A stretch of 64,000 bases of DNA from Trinickia symbiotica (GTDB lineage: Bacteria > Pseudomonadota > Gammaproteobacteria > Burkholderiales > Burkholderiaceae), in contig NZ_PTIR01000001.1 in NCBI RefSeq assembly GCF_002934455.1, positions 620,001-684,000 on the forward strand, given 5' to 3'. The notes below the pieces were generated by a model that saw only the letters and a list, made by a program, of their open reading frames with translations, ran no database searches and had not been told where the DNA came from. Below are positions 48,341-56,552 of this stretch, in pieces (the stretch's first letter is position 1; the number at the start of each line of letters is the position of its first letter). The position numbers and the translations under genes are program-made.

Positions 48341-48729
48341 CGCTTCATCTTGATCGTCGTGCCCTTGCCGAGCGCCGACGTCAACTCGAATTCATCCATG
48401 ACGCGCTTCGTGCCGGGCAGGCCGACGCCAAGGCTCCTCCCCGTCGAGTACCCGTCACGCATCGCGAGCTCGATGTCGGGAATGCCCGGCCCTTCGTCCC
48501 GAGCGACGATCTGAATGCCCTTGCGCGCGCCGTCGTCGAGGCGGCAGAGCACGATCTCGCCGCTCTTCGCATAGGAGACGATGTTGCGGGCCATCTCCGA
48601 GATCGCGAGCGCGATGATCGTTTGGTCAGTGGTCGAAAATCCCGTCGCGGCGGCGAGCTCGCGGCCTTTCTGGCGAGCCGTGACGATATCGGCTTCGCGC
48701 TCGATCGGGACCCGCACCTCACCCGTCAT
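48328..48729 (-). CDS. rsbT: Stressosome serine/threonine kinase RsbT
   Basis: A 133-aa GHKL kinase. The N-box is SEMARNIVSYAKSG (Glu45, Asn49), the G1 box is ARDEGPGIPDIELAM, and the G2 region is GRSLGVGLPGTKRVMDEF. The mid-chain SEMARNI and GLPGTKR signatures are those of RsbT rather than RsbW. It phosphorylates RsbR and RsbS and, once released, activates a downstream target. The start at 48729 overlaps rsbS by 11 bp, as in other rsbRST operons. Confidence 0.92.
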   Translation of the reverse strand: MTGEVRVPIEREADIVTARQKGRELAAATGFSTTDQTIIALAISEMARNIVSYAKSGEIVLCRLDDGARKGIQIVARDEGPGIPDIELAMRDGYSTGRSLGVGLPGTKRVMDEFELTSALGKGTTIKMKRWLR

Positions 48730-49093
48730 GGTGGCGGCCCCCTCTCGCTTGACCGCCGAGATGCGCGAGCCCCTCTTCGAGATCGAGCGCAGTGATGACG
48801 CCATCGAGCGAAAGCCCGAGTTGCACCATCGCGAACGCCACGTCGGGCTGAATGCCGACGACAACCGTCGCGGCGCCGCGCAGCTTCGCGACATAGGCGA
48901 TCGCGCGCATCGTGCGCGTCGCGAACGAATCGAGCACGTCGAGTGCGGTCACGTCGATGAGAACACCTTTGATCCGCAAGCGCCCTATCTGCTCCGCGAA
49001 CCCGTCGCGAAGGTCGATGAGATCCTGATCCGACAGCGCGGATTGAATCGACGCGATGAGCACATCGCCTTGTTTGAGGATCGGAACGGACAC
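48719..49093 (-). CDS. rsbS: Stressosome scaffold protein RsbS
   Basis: A 124-aa single STAS-domain protein (MSVPILKQGDVLIASIQ). The phosphorylation site is Ser56 in IDVTALDVLDSFATRTM, equivalent to Ser59 of Bacillus RsbS. With RsbR it forms the stressosome core that holds RsbT. A Gly/Arg/His-rich tail after residue 110 is unusual. It lies 4 bp after rsbR. Confidence 0.93.
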   Translation of the reverse strand: MSVPILKQGDVLIASIQSALSDQDLIDLRDGFAEQIGRLRIKGVLIDVTALDVLDSFATRTMRAIAYVAKLRGAATVVVGIQPDVAFAMVQLGLSLDGVITALDLEEGLAHLGGQARGGRHHDG

Positions 49094-49097
49094 GGTC

Positions 49098-50078
49098 TTA
49101 GCTCGCCCCGTTCCAACGGCCGTCGACGAGCTCCGGCGCGCCCGCCTGCATCAAGCGATAGCCGAGCGTGTGTTCGGCGCGCTCGATGCCGCCTTGAAGA
49201 TCGCCGACGGTGTCGAGCGTGCCGAGCTCGATGCCGAGCGCCACGAGCGACTGAGCCACGGGGGCGCTGATGCCGGTCACGATGACCTGCGCCCCCATGA
49301 GGCGCGCCGCCGCGACCGTTTGCATGATGTGATTGGCGACGCGCGAATCGATCGTGGCGACGCCCGTGATATCCATGACGACGACGCGGGCGCGGGTGGC
49401 CCGGATCTCCTGCAGCAGGCTTTCGGTGATGAGCCGCGCGCGATAGGTGTCGATGACGCCGATGATCGGCAAAAGCAGCAGGCGCTCGCGCAACTGCAGC
49501 ACCGGCGTGGAGAGCTCGCGTATTGCCTCCTGCTGCTGGCGAATGACGCGCTCGCGCTCGAACACGAGTACGTCGACGATGAGGCCGATATCGAAAAAGG
49601 CCACCTTCTTCAGCGACATGTAGCTCTCGAATGCATCGAAGGCCGCATGCCCTGCATGCTTCACGACGTCTACGCCGATGTTGCGCAACAGATGATGGAA
49701 GGCGCCGAGAAAAAGCCGGGTGTCGAGACCGGCCACCGCATAGAGCAGGCCGAGTTCGATGCGCTGCTCGACATAGGCTACGCCATAATCGCCCGATACC
49801 ATTGCGCGCAAATGGTCTTTCTTGAGGCTTTTCGCTTTATCGGCAAGCGCGTGGTTCTGGAGCAGCGGGCGAGCTTCATCGAGACCCGCGAGATGATCGA
49901 AGAAGATGCCCGCATATTCGTCGAGCCGGTGCAGCACCGGGTCCCTAATCGCGGCAATTCGCGTGACGTCGGTCGAGTCGAGACCGACTATCTTCTTGCG
50001 TCGTTCGATGGCGCCATCGCTGAGCCCCATCTGATGCATCAACGTCAGTGCCTCGCGTTGCTCGTTCGGTGTGGCCAT
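49098..50078 (-). CDS. rsbR: Stressosome sensor RsbR with globin-like N-terminal domain
   Basis: A 326-aa protein. Residues ~15-165 look like a globin-coupled-sensor fold (LHRLDEYAGIFFDHLAG, then GLLYAVAGLDTRLFLGAFHH). A linker helix ending ELSTPVLQL (Thr191, equivalent to Bacillus Thr171) leads to a STAS domain with VVVMDITGVATIDSRVANHI, where Ser245 replaces Thr205. The segment that usually carries the haem proximal His in such sensors reads YVEQRIELGLL, with Glu104 at the expected position, so haem binding is doubtful. It is the first gene of rsbR-S-T-X-kinase. Confidence 0.9.
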   Translation of the reverse strand: MATPNEQREALTLMHQMGLSDGAIERRKKIVGLDSTDVTRIAAIRDPVLHRLDEYAGIFFDHLAGLDEARPLLQNHALADKAKSLKKDHLRAMVSGDYGVAYVEQRIELGLLYAVAGLDTRLFLGAFHHLLRNIGVDVVKHAGHAAFDAFESYMSLKKVAFFDIGLIVDVLVFERERVIRQQQEAIRELSTPVLQLRERLLLLPIIGVIDTYRARLITESLLQEIRATRARVVVMDITGVATIDSRVANHIMQTVAAARLMGAQVIVTGISAPVAQSLVALGIELGTLDTVGDLQGGIERAEHTLGYRLMQAGAPELVDGRWNGAS

Positions 50079-50168
50079 GCACGCCCTCTCTCGTTATCGC
50101 CCGACGCCTGACTGCTTCCGGCATTCCGTATTTGGGTTTGAATCAGGGTCGGTTTCGTCGGATTTTTT

Positions 50169-50196
50169 AGTATAACCATGAATCGCCAACTCGCAA
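50169..50196 (-). promoter_or_regulatory. Promoter of the rsbR operon
   Basis: Minus strand -35 TTGCGA (50196-50191), 16-bp spacer, -10 TATACT (50174-50169), about 90 bp before the rsbR start. The -35 hexamer is the same as at hicAB. Housekeeping-sigma type. Confidence 0.65.
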
Positions 50197-50343
50197 GCCG
50201 GACCGGTCGGGTCTTGCCGCCGCCTTGCCGCAAAGCGGTACAGCATCCGCCAACGACAGACATGGCATTGCAGCGAATTTCTTACTATGCTCGTACTAAT
50301 TGCCGACTGGATATCGTCGGATCAATACGCGCGGAAGTCGCAA

Positions 50344-52455
50344 ATGCTACCGAACGTCTACAAGCTGACGGCCGTGCTTTCGCTGGCGGGACTCGCCGCG
50401 CTCGCCATTCTCTCGGTCGGCTTGCCGCACCCGATCGCCAACGCATGTGGGCTGCTTGCCGTCTTCGCGATCCTCGTTCCGGTGCAGACGCCGCTCACGC
50501 GGCCGTTGCTACTGGCTTTCAGCGGTTTTCTCATTACGCGCTACATCGCCTGGCGCTTCGCATCCTTTCCGATCGGCGGCGGCTTGCCGACCGAACTCGT
50601 CGCGGCGGCGCTGCTCGCGGCCGAGCTCTATTGCATGGGCGTCTCTTTGCTCAGCTATTTCGTGAGCGCTCGGCCGCTTGAGCGGCGGCCGCTCCCACTG
50701 CCTGACGATCCGCGGGCGCTGCCCTTCGTCGACGTCTACATCCCCACGTATTCCGAACCGCTGTCCGTCGTTGCACCGACCGTCTGCGGCGCCGTGGAAA
50801 TCGACTATCCAAAGGAACGATTTCGCGTCTTCGTGCTCGACGACGGCTTTCCGCGCGCCAGGACAGCGCAACGCGCAGAGCAAAGGCGGGAACTCGCCGA
50901 ACGCGCCGAGCGGCTGAAGGCGCTCGCGGCACGTCACGGCGCCGTCTACTTGACCCGCGAATCGAACGCGCACGCGAAGAGCGGCAATCTCAATACGGCG
51001 ATGCGCAGCACGTCGGGCGATCTGATCGCAATCCTCGATGCCGATCACGTGCCGACCCGCGACTTCCTTCGGGCCACCGTCGGCTTTTTTCTCGCCGATC
51101 CGAAAATCGCCCTCGTGCAGACCCCTCACTTCTTCACGAATCCGGATCCGGTCGAAAAAAATCTCGGGCTGTTCAGTCGAACGCCGGCCGAAAACGACCT
51201 CTTTTATCGAGTGGTGCAAAAGGGCCTGGATACCTGGAATGCGTCGTTTTGCTGCGGCTCCGGCGCCGTGGTGCGGCGTGCCGCCATGGAGGAAATCGAC
51301 GGATTCTCGACGGATTCGATTACGGAAGACGCCTCGACCTCCGTCAAGCTGCATCAGCGCGGATGGCACTCCGCCTACTTGAGTCGGCCGATGGTGGCGG
51401 GTCTGCAGCCGGAGACGATCTCCGGTTTCCTCGTTCAGCGCATCCGCTGGGGCGTCGGGATGATGCAGATCCTGATGAAGCAAAATCCGTGGTTCGTCCG
51501 CGGGCTGTCGCTGACGCAGCGGGTCGCCTACTCGTCCGTCGGTCTTTTCTGGTTCTTCCCGTTCGCGCGCCTCGTCACTTTCGCCGTGCCGATCGTGAGC
51601 ATCGTCTTCAAGCTGCAGACGTATCCGGGTGGAGCGAACAACCTCGTCGGCTATACGCTGCCCTATCTCGTCTCGGCCGTCTTGACCGCCGAGCGATTGA
51701 ACGGCCGCTTCAGGCGCATCTTCTCGTCCGAGCTGTACGAGACGATACAAGCGTTCTACGTCCTTCCCGCCCTGGTTTCGGCGCTCTTGCGACCCAACTC
51801 GCCGATATTTCAGGTCACTCCGAAAGGAGAAAAAAGCGACATCGACTTTATCAGCGAGTTCCGATTGCCGTTCTATGCCATCTTCGTCGGCTCGCTAGTC
51901 GGCCTCATATGGGGCGGCGTTCGCCTCGCGCTCGAACCCGAATCGCGCGCGATCCTGGTGGCGGCCGTCGCATGGATCGGCTTCAACCTCTTTCTGAGCT
52001 TCGGCGCGCTCGGCGCCCTCTTCGAAAAAGCGCAGCGCCGCGTGCGACCGCGCATCGTCATGGGAGACCCGGTTACGCTCGTCGGTCCGTTCGGCGAACG
52101 AGAAGCGTTGCTCGTCGATGCCAACGAAATCGGACTGCGCATACGCTTGCACGAGCCGTTATCGCTCGAGCGCTTCGCGCTCAGGTTCGGCAACCGACTG
52201 CTCAACGCTCGCGTCATCAGCGCCGCCGATAGCGCGCGAGGAGAATACGTCGGCCTCTATACCCCGCAATCGGCCGAGGAAGAGCGCGCCGCCGTCGTGC
52301 TGGCCTACGGCGACAGCGAACGATGGCTGCGCCAGTGGAAGCAGCGCGAGGCGCGGGCGAACTTCCTCAGGTCCTTCATCGGCATGCTTGCCCTCTCCGC
52401 GAAGGGCGCCCATGCGCATGCTCGGCATGTTGGCCGAAAGGTCTTCCATGGCTAA
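50344..52455 (+). CDS. bcsA: Cellulose synthase-like catalytic subunit BcsA
   Basis: A GT2 processive polysaccharide synthase in the inner membrane with about eight hydrophobic segments. Catalytic motifs are all present (numbered from 50344): VLDDGF (Asp166/167), LDADH (Asp232, Asp234), FCCGSGAVVRR, TED at 327-329 and QRIRW at 365-369. The C-terminal PilZ-like region has RVRPR (an RxxxR motif) but DANEIG where DxSxxG is standard, so c-di-GMP control is likely though not certain. The start is uncertain: 50344 has GGAAG 7 nt upstream, 50287 would add 19 residues. bcsB overlaps its end by 8 bp. Confidence 0.92.
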   Translation: MLPNVYKLTAVLSLAGLAALAILSVGLPHPIANACGLLAVFAILVPVQTPLTRPLLLAFSGFLITRYIAWRFASFPIGGGLPTELVAAALLAAELYCMGVSLLSYFVSARPLERRPLPLPDDPRALPFVDVYIPTYSEPLSVVAPTVCGAVEIDYPKERFRVFVLDDGFPRARTAQRAEQRRELAERAERLKALAARHGAVYLTRESNAHAKSGNLNTAMRSTSGDLIAILDADHVPTRDFLRATVGFFLADPKIALVQTPHFFTNPDPVEKNLGLFSRTPAENDLFYRVVQKGLDTWNASFCCGSGAVVRRAAMEEIDGFSTDSITEDASTSVKLHQRGWHSAYLSRPMVAGLQPETISGFLVQRIRWGVGMMQILMKQNPWFVRGLSLTQRVAYSSVGLFWFFPFARLVTFAVPIVSIVFKLQTYPGGANNLVGYTLPYLVSAVLTAERLNGRFRRIFSSELYETIQAFYVLPALVSALLRPNSPIFQVTPKGEKSDIDFISEFRLPFYAIFVGSLVGLIWGGVRLALEPESRAILVAAVAWIGFNLFLSFGALGALFEKAQRRVRPRIVMGDPVTLVGPFGEREALLVDANEIGLRIRLHEPLSLERFALRFGNRLLNARVISAADSARGEYVGLYTPQSAEEERAAVVLAYGDSERWLRQWKQREARANFLRSFIGMLALSAKGAHAHARHVGRKVFHG

Positions 52456-54004
52456 CCGATGGGCCCACGCCGCCGCCGCGTGCTTGCTGTGCGTGGTCGC
52501 GGCGTCCGCCCTCGGACAGACGGCGACGCGGCCATTCTCGGCGCTTCGAGCCACCGGCGGCGCCGCTGCCGCCGGCCATGCGATCATCGTCGAACTCGCG
52601 CCCCGCGAAGCGCTGAGCGGCGTGCGCCTCCACTTGGTGCCTGCCGACCCGCCGCCCGCGGATTCGAAGTACGTCGTTTGGATCAACGGCGTTCGTGCCG
52701 CCGATGCCGATGCCGCCCCCGATGCCGGGGCGAGCGACAACACACTGGCCCTCCCGCCGCAAGCCTTCGTGCCCGGGATCAACAGCATCCAGGTGGCCCT
52801 CGTGCCGCGCACGGCACCGGTAAGCGGCGACGACGCGGGCACGCGCGCGGCCCCGACGAACGACATTCGATCCTCGATTACGCTCGATTTCGCTGGCCTT
52901 CGTCCGAACGCCGCGCCCACGCTGGCGCAGTTGCCGCTCGCATTCGACGGACGCTCGTGGCTGCCGCGCACCGTCACGGTCGACTTGGGGCGGGGCGCGA
53001 TATCGCCTGAGCGACTGGGGGCCGCGGCACTCGCCGTCGAAGGCATCGCAGCGCGTATGCGAGAGGTCGATGTCGCCGTCCAGTATCGCAGCGACAGGAA
53101 GCTCCTCGACTGGCCTCGCGACCCCGCTTCGTGGGGCTTGGAGCAAGAAGACGAGGACGGGGCGGACATGCTGCTCGTCGGCACGCGCAGCGCACTTTCC
53201 GACTTGCTGCCCGAATCGGTCGTGCGCACCATCAGCGGCCCGTTCCTCGGCATCTATCCGGCTCGCGACGGCAAGTCGGTCATCGTCGTTCTTTCCGGGA
53301 ACACGGACGCCGACTGTCTTCGAGCGGCGCAGGCGTTCGCGGACACGACCGCATCGCTTCCGGCTCGTTCCGCGATGACCATCGATAGCGCGACGACCGT
53401 TCAAACGCCGGCAACGCGCATGGCGATGACGCTGGCCGAGGCCAACCCCGCGCTGATGCGAGCAGCGCTCAATTTCGCCGCGCTGCATGCCCGCGCAACG
53501 GGCGCCATCGCCGACGTTGCGATGGATTTCTCCGCCGACGCGAGCCAGGCAAGCTATTTCTTCGGGCAAGACTCCGCGTTGTCGCCGCGGCTACGGCGCT
53601 TCTTGCCCGCCTATCCGCCACTGCAACCCGGTCAGGTTGTGTCGGTTCCCGGCCGCAACGGCCCCGCACCGCGCATCGCGCTGCTCGGGATCTCGGATGC
53701 CGCCGTGAGCCGCGCGGTCGACATGCTGCGCCGGCCGGCCGTTTGGTCGCTGTTCACGCAACGCGCCACGCTCTTCGATACGCGTGCCGACTCCGCCATC
53801 CCGCTCGCGGTCGCGCGGCGCTCGCCCATCGCGGAAGTCCGGCTTTTCCTCGCCGATCCGGTGGTCTTCTGGTCGATTCTGACGGCACTGCTTTTCGCCT
53901 GCTTTGTCTTTCTCAATGCGGCGTTGAAAGCCCAGGTCGCCGAGCGGCTCGCTGCAGCGGGCAAGCCCCCCTTCCCCGACTCCAGGTCCGGGCGACAACC
54001 ATGA
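52448..54004 (+). CDS. bcsB: Cellulose synthase regulatory subunit BcsB-like
   Basis: A 518-aa periplasmic protein. An N-terminal signal (AAAACLLCVVAASALG) leads into a beta-rich domain: DGRSWLPRTVTVDLG, LDWPRDPASWGLEQED, then ADMLLVGTRSALSDLLPESV, a BcsB-type flavodoxin-like segment. A single C-terminal membrane helix (VVFWSILTALLFACFVFL) anchors it to BcsA. It is shorter than E. coli BcsB (~780 aa), with one carbohydrate-binding/flavodoxin unit fewer. Ribosome site AAAGG is 6 nt before the ATG. Start and stop overlap both neighbours (8 and 4 bp). Confidence 0.82.
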   Translation: MANRWAHAAAACLLCVVAASALGQTATRPFSALRATGGAAAAGHAIIVELAPREALSGVRLHLVPADPPPADSKYVVWINGVRAADADAAPDAGASDNTLALPPQAFVPGINSIQVALVPRTAPVSGDDAGTRAAPTNDIRSSITLDFAGLRPNAAPTLAQLPLAFDGRSWLPRTVTVDLGRGAISPERLGAAALAVEGIAARMREVDVAVQYRSDRKLLDWPRDPASWGLEQEDEDGADMLLVGTRSALSDLLPESVVRTISGPFLGIYPARDGKSVIVVLSGNTDADCLRAAQAFADTTASLPARSAMTIDSATTVQTPATRMAMTLAEANPALMRAALNFAALHARATGAIADVAMDFSADASQASYFFGQDSALSPRLRRFLPAYPPLQPGQVVSVPGRNGPAPRIALLGISDAAVSRAVDMLRRPAVWSLFTQRATLFDTRADSAIPLAVARRSPIAEVRLFLADPVVFWSILTALLFACFVFLNAALKAQVAERLAAAGKPPFPDSRSGRQP

Positions 54005-56211
54005 AGAGCCTGCTCGCGCTCGCCGCTTTCGGCGCTCTCCTTTCCGCGCAAAACGCCGCGGGGGAGCAATCGTCACCTGCGTCGCCCCGGGCGCCGCAGG
54101 CGTCGCGCCAATCGGTATCGGCGCAAGGCGCCTGGGGCGACGCGCCAGCAGCGCAGAATTCCGTCAAGCTCGCGGAGCCCGCCGCCGCCGGGACGCACGG
54201 CAATGTCGATCACAAGCGCAAGCCAACGACGACGGGCCGAACGCGCGCCTACGTAGCACCGACGGCCAAATCGCGCGCCTACGCCGCACCGACGGCTGAA
54301 GCGCCCAGCTGCGCGGACCTGCCGGCGAAATGGGATCGCGCTCAGCACTTGGCAGCGACGGGCCATCCCGAGCAGGCTTACGCGAGCTACCTCCAGCTGC
54401 TGCATACCTGCCCCGTCGGGCCCGAGCTCGAGGGCACCGCGTGGAAAGCGGCCAACGCGCTTCCGGCGGCATACGTCGATCGCCTGCTCGCCGACCCTGC
54501 GTTCGAGATGCCGGCATTGCACAAGATCCGCACCGACATCGAACTGCAGCACATGTACGCGGCGAATACGGCAGGCCGCTACGAAGATGCCCTCGGCTAC
54601 TCGCGCGCGCTGCGAGCCGATCGCTCCGTCACGCTCGACCGCGCCGCGCTCGAGACATCTGGTTGGCTCGAGGAGAAAGCACACGACGACGCAACCGCGG
54701 AGCGCCTTTTCCGCGAGGCACTGAAGGGCGCGGAAGACCCGGCGCCGGCGCACTTCGGCCTCGCTCTGGCGCTGATGCATCAAGGCCGACTCGAAGAAGC
54801 GGAAGCCGAATCGCGCGCCTTGACGACACCGGAGGGGCGGCGCCTGCACGCGGAAATCGCGCTCCAGCGTGCGAAAGCGTCGGGCAATCCCGCCGAGGTC
54901 GATGCCGCGCTGAAACTCATCGACGAAACGGGCGGGGCACGCGATGCCGCGACGCGCTCGATGATCGGCTGGGCCATGTTGGCGAGCAAACGCCCGATGC
55001 AAGCCGAGGACATTTTCCGCACGCTGCACCGCGAAGCGCCGCAGAACGACGAGTACGCGCAAGGCCTGGCATTCTCGTCCGCCGCCGCCCACGACTATCC
55101 GGCGCTCGATGCGCTAGTCGCCGAAAACGGTTCGCGCACGCCGGTCGCCGCCCGCCAGATGCTTGCCGAGCACGACGAGCGCCTTGGTCTCGATGCTCGA
55201 GCCCGCTCGCTCGCGGGACACTCGATCGAGGGGCACGAAGCGGCGCTGCAGTCGCTTTTCTCGCTGGACCGAAAATCCGGGACGCCGGGGCGGGACAAGC
55301 TGACCGTCTGGACGATCCCGCAGTTGTCCGCTGTACTTTTGCCGACCCCTTCGCTCTCATTGCGCCTCGACGCCACGGTCATGCGGCTCGATGATGGCGA
55401 ACGCCGTGCTTGGGGCAAGCTCTTTGCCGCCGCGGCGCGGACCGACTGGAACGAAGGCGAGCTCGTCGCCGGCGCGGCGATCGAGATGCCGGGCCGCGGC
55501 CCGACTCAGGTACTCGGCAAGATTCAATACCAGCGCGTCGCTCAGAACGAGCAATCGTTCGTGCGCATCACCGCCATGCGCGACAGCATCTACGATTCGC
55601 TGCGCGCATACGAAGGCAGCCTGTCGGGATCGGGCCCGGCCGTCTCGTCTTCGCTCGAAGTGGCCGCGCGGGAACCGATCGGTCGGACGGCATGGTACGT
55701 CGGCGAAACGCTGGGAGGCGGTACGGTCACGGCGACGAATACCGCATTCAACCCGTTCTATGCGGCAAGTCTCGCGCTCACGCGAGACTTCTCGGTAAAA
55801 GGATGGAGCTGGCTCAATGCCGGACCGGAAATTCGGCTCAGCTCATACCGATACGACGCCAATCGATTCGACGGGCCCTATGCGGGCTATTGGAGTCCGA
55901 AATCGAATCGCGAAGCCGGGCTCGTTTTCAACGCCCAAACCGCCGAGGATCATCGATTCCTTTTCAAAACCGGGGGCCGCATCGGCTACGCCACGCGCGA
56001 GCTCTTCACGGGCCGCGCTTCGGGCGCGTTCGGCGAAGATACGACGACGCTCGCCATCCTCGTGGCGCCGAATCTCATTGTCGGGGGTGGCGTAGGCTAC
56101 CGGGCGTCGCCGGGCTATCAAGACATGAGCGTGTTCGCCTGGCTGAAGATCCCATTGGACGCCCGATCGCATCTTCGAGCCGCCGATCTCGTCATGCCAC
56201 GCGGCTTTTGA
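54001..56211 (+). CDS. bcsC: BcsC-like outer membrane export protein
   Basis: 736 aa. Signal peptide (LLALAAFGALLSAQNAAG), a low-complexity Ala/Pro stretch with a degenerate repeat (RTRAYVAPTAK, then SRAYAAPTAE), TPR repeats from ~100 to ~420 (for example DDATAERLFREAL, then PAHFGLALALMHQGRLEEAE) and a C-terminal beta-barrel (about 440-736) with the BcsC-type GPYAGYWSPKSNREAGLVF. It exports the polymer across the outer membrane. It is shorter than E. coli BcsC (~1150 aa) because it has fewer TPRs. It starts inside the bcsB stop codon (ATGA). Confidence 0.85.
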   Translation: MKSLLALAAFGALLSAQNAAGEQSSPASPRAPQASRQSVSAQGAWGDAPAAQNSVKLAEPAAAGTHGNVDHKRKPTTTGRTRAYVAPTAKSRAYAAPTAEAPSCADLPAKWDRAQHLAATGHPEQAYASYLQLLHTCPVGPELEGTAWKAANALPAAYVDRLLADPAFEMPALHKIRTDIELQHMYAANTAGRYEDALGYSRALRADRSVTLDRAALETSGWLEEKAHDDATAERLFREALKGAEDPAPAHFGLALALMHQGRLEEAEAESRALTTPEGRRLHAEIALQRAKASGNPAEVDAALKLIDETGGARDAATRSMIGWAMLASKRPMQAEDIFRTLHREAPQNDEYAQGLAFSSAAAHDYPALDALVAENGSRTPVAARQMLAEHDERLGLDARARSLAGHSIEGHEAALQSLFSLDRKSGTPGRDKLTVWTIPQLSAVLLPTPSLSLRLDATVMRLDDGERRAWGKLFAAAARTDWNEGELVAGAAIEMPGRGPTQVLGKIQYQRVAQNEQSFVRITAMRDSIYDSLRAYEGSLSGSGPAVSSSLEVAAREPIGRTAWYVGETLGGGTVTATNTAFNPFYAASLALTRDFSVKGWSWLNAGPEIRLSSYRYDANRFDGPYAGYWSPKSNREAGLVFNAQTAEDHRFLFKTGGRIGYATRELFTGRASGAFGEDTTTLAILVAPNLIVGGGVGYRASPGYQDMSVFAWLKIPLDARSHLRAADLVMPRGF

Positions 56212-56239
56212 GCGGATCGGGCCCCGATCGGTCCGCCCC

Positions 56240-56307
56240 ATGCTCGAAAGTGGCACGCGGTGCTCAGGGTCAGCCCCACCGGTCCACATACCGGGACTTT
56301 CGAGCAT
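56240..56307. repeat. 12-bp inverted repeat with 44-bp spacer
   Basis: ATGCTCGAAAGT (56240-56251) and its exact complement ACTTTCGAGCAT (56296-56307). Single copy in the window. It could form a long RNA stem downstream of bcsC or act as a paired protein-binding site. Confidence 0.7.
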
Positions 56308-56310
56308 CTT

Positions 56311-56329
56311 TCCTACTGGAGCAGTAGGA
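56311..56329. repeat. 8-bp hairpin TCCTACTG/CAGTAGGA
   Basis: Perfect 8-bp stem with a GAG loop, 4 bp after the larger inverted repeat. It is not followed by T residues, so it is not a classical terminator. Confidence 0.65.
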
Positions 56330-56552
56330 CCCTGCCCCATGCCCTCGCTTCCCACGCATCAGCACAATACGAGCAAGACGAGAGCATTCGAGCATCGATC
56401 GGAATAACCGCGATGTCTCGACCGTTCTAGCTTGCGGCGAGCATCGTTTCGTTCCCGCTCATCGTCTTCGGATGCAACAGAAGCACGCGGCGTGATGGCG
56501 TTGCAGTGATGATCGCAACGAGCTGATCCCGACGTTGGAGGGGGGGTGGGTC

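Larger units (their letters stand above)
56212..56552. other. Structured intergenic region bcsC - haem-barrel gene
   Basis: 341 bp without a supported gene. It contains three inverted repeats within 115 bp: a 7-bp palindrome-like hairpin at 56215-56229, a 12-bp repeat ATGCTCGAAAGT/ACTTTCGAGCAT at 56240-56251 and 56296-56307, and an 8-bp hairpin TCCTACTG-GAG-CAGTAGGA at 56311-56329. None has a T-run. Confidence 0.6.
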
